In this document: positions 58,757 through 64,000 of the stretch, piece by piece
Layout of the letters: every line of letters begins with the position of its first letter
Position numbering within the stretch: position 1 is the stretch's first letter
Assembly (NCBI RefSeq): GCF_042651065.1
Contig: NZ_JBHSCH010000014.1
Span: 20,583-84,582 of the forward strand
Length of the DNA stretch: 64,000 nt
Source: Pseudoroseomonas aestuarii
GTDB lineage: Bacteria > Pseudomonadota > Alphaproteobacteria > Acetobacterales > Acetobacteraceae
Direction: 5' to 3'
Program-made: the position numbers and the translations under genes
The notes under the pieces: model-generated
What the model was told of the DNA's origin: nothing
Seen by the model: the letters and a program-made list of their open reading frames with translations, nothing else
Database searches by the model: none

Positions 58757-60346
58757 ATGACCCTCTCCTACGCGCCGCCCGCCTACACCACCCAGCACTG
58801 GCAGGTGACCAAGCCCGCCGCGCGCGGCGGGCGCGGCATCGTCGCCAGCCAGAGCCGGGCGGCGGCGGAGGCCGGCGTGGCGGTGCTGGAGGCCGGCGGC
58901 AATGCGGCGGATGCCGCCGTGGCCACCGCCTTCGCCCTGGCCGCGATGGAGCCGTGGAACTCCGGCCTGGGCGGCATCGGCTTCGCGCTGGTGCACAAGG
59001 CCGGCAGGCCGGCGGCGGAGCTGGTGGATTTCGGGCCCGTCGCCCCCGCCGCCAGCGACCCGGCGGACTACCCGCTGACGGGGCGGATGAAGCAGGACCT
59101 GTTCGCCTGGCCGGAGGTGCAGGGGGACCGCAACATCCACGGCCCGCTCTCCTTCGCCATCCCCTCCTCGGTGGCGGGCTACGCCACGCTGGCGGAGCGC
59201 TTCGGCAGCGGCATGGCGCTCTCCGAGCTGCTGGGGCCGGCCATCGCGCTGGCCCGGCGCGGCCTGCCGCAGGACTGGTACACCACGCTGAAGGTGGCCA
59301 ACTCCGCCAAGGTGCTGCGCCTCTACCCCGAGAGCGCGCGCATCTACCTGCCCGACGGCCTGCCCCCCGTGGCGCCCTACCAGGGCGCGCCCGGCTTCTT
59401 CCCGCTCGGCCGCCTGCCGGAGACGCTGGAGCGGCTGCGCGACGCCGGCTGGCGCGACTTCTACGAGGGCGAGATCGCCGCCTCCATCGCGGCCGACGTG
59501 GCGGCGATGGGCGGGCGCCTCTCGGCCGCCGACCTCGCCGGCTGCCAGGTGCGCATCCGCCCGGCGCTCGGCATCCCCTGGCGCGGCGGGCTGGTGCTGC
59601 AGGGGGCGGGCGGGCTGACCGCGGCGCCCACCCTGGCCCGCGTGGTGGCGGAGATGGCTCGGCTGGACCCCGGCGCCACGCCGGACGCCGCCTGGTTCAG
59701 CGCCCTCTCCAAGACCATGCGCGCCGCCTATGCCGAGCGCCTCGCGGGCCTCGGCGCCGCCGCGCCGCCGCCCGAGCCGGCCGAGACCTGCACCACCCAC
59801 CTGACCGTGGTGGATGCCGAGGGCAACATGGTGGCGATGACCACCACCCTGCTTTCCTCCATGGGCAGCCGCGTGGTGCTGCCCGGCAGCGGCGTGCTGA
59901 TGAACAACGGCATGATGTGGTTCGACCCGACGCCCGGCTCGGCCAACGCCATCCGCCCCGGCGCGCGGCCGCTGTGCAACATGTGCCCGGTCACGGTCTC
60001 GGACGGAAGCGGGCCGGTGATGGCGCTCGGCGCCTCGGGCGGGCGGCGCATCCTGGCCTCGGTCTACCAGATGCTGGCCTTCGCGCTGGATTTCGGCATG
60101 GCGCCGGAGGCGGCGGCGCACCACCCGCGCATCGACGTCTCCGGCCCCGACGCCACCACCGCCGACCGCCGCCTGCCGGCCGACACGCTGGCGGCGCTGG
60201 AGGCGCAGGGGGGCCTGACCACGGTGGAGCACGCCGTGCTGCCGGTGAACTTCGCCTGCCCCAACCTGGTCGCCCGCGAGGGCGAGGGATTCGCCGGCAT
60301 CAGCGACGTGATGACGCCCTGGTCGGCGGCGGTGGCGGCGCGCTAA
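58757..60346 (+). CDS. ggt: gamma-glutamyltransferase family protein
   Basis: This 529-residue N-terminal-nucleophile hydrolase shows VASQSRAAAEAGVAVLEAGGNAADAAVATAFAL and GLGGIGF, PSSVAGYATLAERFG, and the autoprocessing site TCTTHLTVVD, where the second Thr becomes the catalytic N-terminus. NNGMMWFDPTPG and MALGASGGRRI are conserved in the small subunit. No convincing signal peptide is seen, so it is probably a cytoplasmic GGT-like amidase rather than the periplasmic glutathione enzyme. Confidence 0.9.
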   Translation: MTLSYAPPAYTTQHWQVTKPAARGGRGIVASQSRAAAEAGVAVLEAGGNAADAAVATAFALAAMEPWNSGLGGIGFALVHKAGRPAAELVDFGPVAPAASDPADYPLTGRMKQDLFAWPEVQGDRNIHGPLSFAIPSSVAGYATLAERFGSGMALSELLGPAIALARRGLPQDWYTTLKVANSAKVLRLYPESARIYLPDGLPPVAPYQGAPGFFPLGRLPETLERLRDAGWRDFYEGEIAASIAADVAAMGGRLSAADLAGCQVRIRPALGIPWRGGLVLQGAGGLTAAPTLARVVAEMARLDPGATPDAAWFSALSKTMRAAYAERLAGLGAAAPPPEPAETCTTHLTVVDAEGNMVAMTTTLLSSMGSRVVLPGSGVLMNNGMMWFDPTPGSANAIRPGARPLCNMCPVTVSDGSGPVMALGASGGRRILASVYQMLAFALDFGMAPEAAAHHPRIDVSGPDATTADRRLPADTLAALEAQGGLTTVEHAVLPVNFACPNLVAREGEGFAGISDVMTPWSAAVAAR

Positions 60347-60726
60347 TCCGCCCGGAAGCTCTCCGGCCGCTCGACGCCGAGTTCGTGGCCCTTGGCGTCG
60401 AAGGCGGCCTCGTAGACGGCGGTGAGGCGGGTCTTGGGCGTGCCGTCGGCATAGTGGGCGCCGGTCGGGATGTTGGCGGCTTCCGTGCCGATGGCGGCCA
60501 GCTCGGTCGCCTGCGCGGCCAGCCCCTCGGCGTGCATCATCTCCAGCAGCAGCCGCGCCTCGGCCTGCGCCAGCTGCTCCTCCAGCGTGGCGATGCGCCG
60601 CTCCCGCGTGGCCAGCGTGTCGCGCAGCGCGGTGGCCCTGCGGGCCAGCGCCTCGGCCGCCTCTTCCAGCGCCTGCAGCACCGGCCGGGCGGCGAGGGCG
60701 ATGGGGGTGGGGTTCGCGTCGGGCAT
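60343..60726 (-). CDS. hypothetical coiled-coil protein
   Basis: This 127-residue protein has a continuous heptad-like helix from about residue 14 to 75 (ALEEAAEALARRATALRDTLATRERRIATLEEQLAQAEARLLLEM), then a conserved-looking tail (IPTGAHYADGTPKTRLTAVYEAAFDAKG). Its stop overlaps the end of ggt on the opposite strand. No signal or membrane segment. Family not recognised. Confidence 0.7.
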   Translation of the reverse strand: MPDANPTPIALAARPVLQALEEAAEALARRATALRDTLATRERRIATLEEQLAQAEARLLLEMMHAEGLAAQATELAAIGTEAANIPTGAHYADGTPKTRLTAVYEAAFDAKGHELGVERPESFRAD

Positions 60727-60823
60727 CCGGACCTCTTGCCGATGGTGGGGCGGGCGGAGGCATAGAGCAGACGCCCGCCGGGTGGGAACACCCGCGCGGG
60801 TGACGATGTGCGGCGGGGCGCCC

Positions 60824-61171
60824 TCAGGCCGTGGCGAGCAGCGCCACGCCGAGCGAGATCAGCCCGATCGCCGCGATCTTCTGCCCGCCCAGCGATTCGC
60901 CGAACAGGAAGTGGCCGACCAGGGCGATGACCACGTAGGAGGCGGCGGTGCAGGGCAGCGCCACGCTCATCGGGATCTTGCGCAGCGCCACGATGTAGAG
61001 CATCGCCGCGCCGCCGTAGCAGCCGAGGCCGATGATGGTCTGCCAGCGGAAGAGCTGGACGAGGAAATTGCCCTCGCCCAGCGTGCCCGCCTTCAGCAGC
61101 ACCTGGCCGATGAGCGAGGTGAGGATGGCGGCGGCAAGGACCAGCCAGTACAGCGTCAGCGGCGCCGTCAC
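60824..61171 (-). CDS. small EamA/SMR-like four-helix membrane protein
   Basis: This 115-residue protein has four membrane helices (LVLAAAILTSLIGQVLLKAG, IIGLGCYGGAAMLYIVAL, VALPCTAASYVVIALVGHFLFGE, IAAIGLISLGVALLAT), the half-size DMT architecture of SMR and ArnE/ArnF. Its GTG overlaps the stop of the glycosyltransferase gene, so it is a candidate flippase for the lipid-linked sugar that enzyme makes. Confidence 0.85.
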   Translation of the reverse strand: MTAPLTLYWLVLAAAILTSLIGQVLLKAGTLGEGNFLVQLFRWQTIIGLGCYGGAAMLYIVALRKIPMSVALPCTAASYVVIALVGHFLFGESLGGQKIAAIGLISLGVALLATA

Positions 61172-62211
61172 GGCGCGGCCCGCTCCAGCCGGGGCGCCTC
61201 GGAGGCGGCGCCGGCCGGCATGGCGCGCGCCGGGTGCAGCTCGCGCACCACGCCCTGCGGCTTGCCGTTGGCGGAGAGGAAGGCGCGGCCGAGATACTCG
61301 CCCATCACGCCGAGGATCAGGAACTGCACGCCGGCGATCAGCAGCGTCACGGTCATCACCGAGGCCCAGCCGGAGGGCGTGTCGTTGGTCAGCGCCTCGA
61401 TGATGGTGAAGATGGCGCCGAGCACGCCGAGCAGGCCCATCGCCACGCCGGCGAACATGGCCAGCCGCAGCGGCATCAGCGAGAAGTTGGTGGCGAGGTT
61501 CAGCCAGAGGCGGATCAGCCGGCGCAGCGTGTAGTTGCTGCGTCCCTCCATGCGTGCCAGGTGCATCACCTCGATGCTGTCGATGCGCTGCGTCACCTGC
61601 ATCACCAGCCCGTCGATATAGGGGTAGGGGCCGGTGTAGCGGGCGACCTCGCGCACCACGAGCGCCGACATGCAGCGGAAGGAGGAGAGGTAGAGGCCCT
61701 TCGGCTTGTCCATCAGCTGGTCCGCCACCCAGTTGGCGAAGCGGCTGCCGAGGTTGCGCCAGCCCTCGTGCTCCTTCTTGGCGTAGCGTGTGTAGACCAC
61801 GTCCCAGCCGCCGAGCCGGGCGTGGTCGTAGAGCTTGACCACCTCCTCGGGCGGGTTCTGCAAATCGTCGTCCATGGTGATGACGTAGTCGCCGCGGGCA
61901 TGGCGCAGCCCGGTCATGACCGCGTTGTGCTCGCCGAAATTGCGCGCGTGCTCGACATAGGTGAGCGGCACGCTGGCGGTGGCGGCGAGCGCGCGGCAGA
62001 CATCGCCGCTGTTGTCCGGGCTGCCATCGTTCACCAGCACGATCTCGAGGCCCCCGGCCGGCCGCAGGGCGGAGAGGGCGGCCACCAGCTTCCCCACCGT
62101 GTCCGCGCCGCGATAGACCGGCACGACGATCGAGAGGCCGATGGCAGAGGCGGCGCTGGCATGGGCGGCGCCGGCCGGGGCGGGGCAGGGCGCGGGATGG
62201 GCGATGGTCAT
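61168..62211 (-). CDS. polyprenyl-phosphate glycosyltransferase (GT2, ArnC/GtrB type)
   Basis: This 347-residue GT2 enzyme has a catalytic domain with LSIVVPVYRGADTV, VNDGSPDNS, HARNFGEHNAVMTGL and the metal motif TMDDDLQNPPEE. Two C-terminal helices (LAMFAGVAMGLLGVLGAIFTII, VMTVTLLIAGVQFLILGVMGEYLGR) are as in ArnC/GtrB/DPM1-like enzymes that charge undecaprenyl phosphate with a sugar. It overlaps genes on both sides (ATGA before, GTGA after). Confidence 0.92.
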   Translation of the reverse strand: MTIAHPAPCPAPAGAAHASAASAIGLSIVVPVYRGADTVGKLVAALSALRPAGGLEIVLVNDGSPDNSGDVCRALAATASVPLTYVEHARNFGEHNAVMTGLRHARGDYVITMDDDLQNPPEEVVKLYDHARLGGWDVVYTRYAKKEHEGWRNLGSRFANWVADQLMDKPKGLYLSSFRCMSALVVREVARYTGPYPYIDGLVMQVTQRIDSIEVMHLARMEGRSNYTLRRLIRLWLNLATNFSLMPLRLAMFAGVAMGLLGVLGAIFTIIEALTNDTPSGWASVMTVTLLIAGVQFLILGVMGEYLGRAFLSANGKPQGVVRELHPARAMPAGAASEAPRLERAAP

Positions 62212-63011
62212 GGGCGTGGCATCCCTGGGGGGCTTCCTGAAGGCGTGTCCTGCGGCGGCGGCTGGCGGGGCCGCGTGGCGGTGGCCAGCACCGAGCCGCC
62301 GGCCGGGAAGCGCAGGCCGAGGCGGGCGAGGCCGGCCTCCGCGACGGTGGCCGCGCGCAGCGTCGCATCCAACCATGGCGGGAAGGGGGCGACGTCGCTG
62401 GCATCGCCCTCGCCGCGCGCCAGCAGCTTGCGCTGCGCCACCATCAGCGGCAGCAGCACGGCGTTCCAGTAGCGCGCCCCGGCGGCCTCGAAGCCGGCGC
62501 CCGCCAGCAGGGCGCGCGCCTCGGGCGCGGTGTAGCGGCGGGCATTGTGCACCCGCAGGTCGTGCGCCGAGTGCAGCCAGCGGAAGGCGGGCAGGTTCAG
62601 CACCAGCAGGCCGCCCGGCGCCAGCACGCGGCGCATCTCGGCCAGCGCCGCCGCCTCGTCCACCGCCGCGTGGCAGAGCACGTCCATGCTGGCCACCACG
62701 CTGAAGGCGCCGTCGGGGTAGGGCAGGCGGGCGGCATCCCCCGCGGCCACGGCGGCGCCGGATTTCGCCGCCGCGCGGGCAGCGGCGGGGGGGTGGTATT
62801 CCAGCCCGTGCAGCGCCTGGCCGGGAAAGGCGCCGCGCAGGTGGCGCAGCAGCCCGCCCGTGCCGCAGCCCACATCCAGCCAGGGGCCGGGCGGCACGGG
62901 GTTGTCGCGCAGGCGGTCGCGCAGGGCGGTCTCGACGCGGTCGCGCAGGGCGCGGTACCACCACATCCCGTCCTCGGCGGCGTCCATCAGGTCGTATTCG
63001 GCGGCGTCCAC
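62208..63011 (-). CDS. class I SAM-dependent methyltransferase
   Basis: This 267-residue protein has MDAAEYDLMDAAEDGMWWYRALRDRV, the AdoMet motif LDVGCGTGGLLRHL, AAGDAARLPYPDGAFSVVASMDVLCH and RVLAPGGLLVLNLPAFRWL. The N-terminal MWWYRALR segment is common in methyltransferases of glycan or polyketide loci. It is the first gene of the three-gene overlapping operon, so its substrate may be the lipid-linked sugar or glycan. Confidence 0.9.
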   Translation of the reverse strand: MDAAEYDLMDAAEDGMWWYRALRDRVETALRDRLRDNPVPPGPWLDVGCGTGGLLRHLRGAFPGQALHGLEYHPPAAARAAAKSGAAVAAGDAARLPYPDGAFSVVASMDVLCHAAVDEAAALAEMRRVLAPGGLLVLNLPAFRWLHSAHDLRVHNARRYTAPEARALLAGAGFEAAGARYWNAVLLPLMVAQRKLLARGEGDASDVAPFPPWLDATLRAATVAEAGLARLGLRFPAGGSVLATATRPRQPPPQDTPSGSPPGMPRP

Positions 63012-63088
63012 GGAAAACGCTTGTGACAGCGCCCGATCCTCGCCGCAATGGCATTGCAGGAAAGGGCGGAAAGGATGGCCCCGCCCCC

Positions 63089-64000
63089 ATGCCGCCCCGG
63101 ACCTCTTCCGCCAGCGCCGGCAGCAGCGCCGCCTGGCTGCCGCGCCTGCCGGCGCTGCTGCCGGCGCTGGGCTTCCTGGCCATCGTGCTGGCGCCGCCGC
63201 TGAACCACGACGTGGCGGCGGTGCTCGACTTCTCGGCGCGGATGCTGGCGGGCGAGCGGCTCTACACCGGGCTGGTCGACGTCAACCCGCCGCTGATCTT
63301 CCTGCTCAACCTGCCTGCCGCCTGGCTCGCCGCGCACACGCCGCTGGATGGCCCGCAGGCGCTGCTGCTGGGGCTGCTGCTGCTCTGCGGCGGCAGCCTC
63401 GCGCTCTGCGCCGCGCTGCTGCGGGCGGCGGGCGGGCGCGCCATGGGCGCGGTGGAGCGGGCGGTGACGGGGGCGGTGCTGCCGCTGCTTCTGCTCGCCG
63501 CCGGCTACGATTTCGGCCAGCGCGAGCACATCATGGCGGTGGCGGCGCTGCCCTACCTGGTGCTGGCCGAGCGGCGCATCCTGGGCGCCGCCACGCCCTG
63601 GCGGCTGGCCGTGCCGGCGGTGCTGCTGGCGGCGCTGGGCTTCGCGCTGAAGCCGCATTTCCTGGCCGCGCCGGCGCTGGTGGAGGCGCTGGTGCTGGGC
63701 GCCGGCCTCGCGCACGGGCGGGGCGCGGCCGTGCTGCGCGACCCGGTGCCCTGGGCCATGGCGGCGCTGTGGGCGCTCTACCTCGCCGCCATCCCGGTGT
63801 TCTTTCCGGCCTATCTCGGCCATGTCGTGCCGCTGGTCTGGCAATGGTATGTGGGGCTGGACGGCGCCCCCTGGTGGCGCGTGCTGCTGGCGCCGGTGCT
63901 GGGCAGCGGCGCGCTGTTCGTGCTGGGGCTGGCCGCGCTGGTGCCGCCGGCCATGCGGCGCGGGGCGGCGGGCTGGCTGGCGGCGCTGCCGGCCGCCTGG
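63089..64000 (+). CDS. multi-pass PMT-like glycosyltransferase (cut by window end)
   Basis: At least 304 residues, open to the right edge. The N-terminus has a basic start, a helix (LPALGFLAIVLAPPL), then NHDVAAVLDFSARMLAGERLYTGLVDVNPPLIFLLNLPAAWLA. The acidic pair and NPPL region resemble the first periplasmic loop of ArnT/PMT-family (GT-C) transferases, which move a sugar from undecaprenyl phosphate. Seven or more further helices follow (for example FFPAYLGHVVPLVWQWY). It is divergent from the methyltransferase/GT2/flippase operon. Confidence 0.8.
   Translation, partial: MPPRTSSASAGSSAAWLPRLPALLPALGFLAIVLAPPLNHDVAAVLDFSARMLAGERLYTGLVDVNPPLIFLLNLPAAWLAAHTPLDGPQALLLGLLLLCGGSLALCAALLRAAGGRAMGAVERAVTGAVLPLLLLAAGYDFGQREHIMAVAALPYLVLAERRILGAATPWRLAVPAVLLAALGFALKPHFLAAPALVEALVLGAGLAHGRGAAVLRDPVPWAMAALWALYLAAIPVFFPAYLGHVVPLVWQWYVGLDGAPWWRVLLAPVLGSGALFVLGLAALVPPAMRRGAAGWLAALPAAW

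Overview
The window is chromosomal DNA from a very GC-rich alphaproteobacterium. The best fit is an Acetobacteraceae/Roseomonas-like organism: nearly all genes have G/C in third codon positions, tripartite-tricarboxylate (Bug/TTT) binding proteins are numerous, and it carries a complete cbb3 oxidase operon, an ATP12 assembly factor, an IF-3/ThrS pair and a sorbosone-dehydrogenase-like protein. The placement is inferred from gene content and composition only. No rRNA or tRNA gene was seen.

Layout. Bases 1-780 are strikingly AT-rich and hold a small four-helix membrane protein resembling the KwaA subunit of the Kiwa anti-phage system. It overlaps the start of a gene that runs off the left edge. 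From 783 to about 27.8 kb the DNA is ordinary metabolic and accessory chromosome. It holds peptide and Bug-type binding proteins without permeases, release factor 3, glutathione peroxidase, paired DMT exporters, dehydrogenase pairs, a racemase/M20/TauD-like cluster, a GGDEF-EAL protein and a CheZ phosphatase. From 28.0 to 36.0 kb lies one tightly packed operon, ccoNOQP-ccoGHIS plus a 61-residue membrane protein, preceded by a perfect FNR-type box; it encodes the high-affinity terminal oxidase and its copper/assembly factors.

From 36 to 43 kb come translation and nucleotide genes (thrS, infC with a CTG start, guaA) and LysR/HxlR-controlled redox genes. At 44.75-44.95 kb there is an array of seven 28-bp GC-rich tandem repeats. 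From 45 to 58 kb come a sorbosone-dehydrogenase-like lipoprotein, a Bcr-type exporter, an amino-acid binding protein, a glycosyltransferase/acylphosphatase/ATP12 group, an M20 amidohydrolase, and glcB abutting an ECF sigma/anti-sigma pair and a secreted DUF4394 protein. From 58.2 to 64 kb lie a small protein under tandem TetR-type operators, gamma-glutamyltransferase, and a three-gene overlapping operon (methyltransferase, polyprenyl-phosphate glycosyltransferase, small flippase-like protein). Opposite that operon is a truncated multi-pass PMT-like glycosyltransferase, suggesting lipid-linked sugar modification of the surface.

Start codons were chosen from Shine-Dalgarno spacing, stop/start overlaps with neighbours and family length. 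Functions come from motifs read by eye, without database searches.
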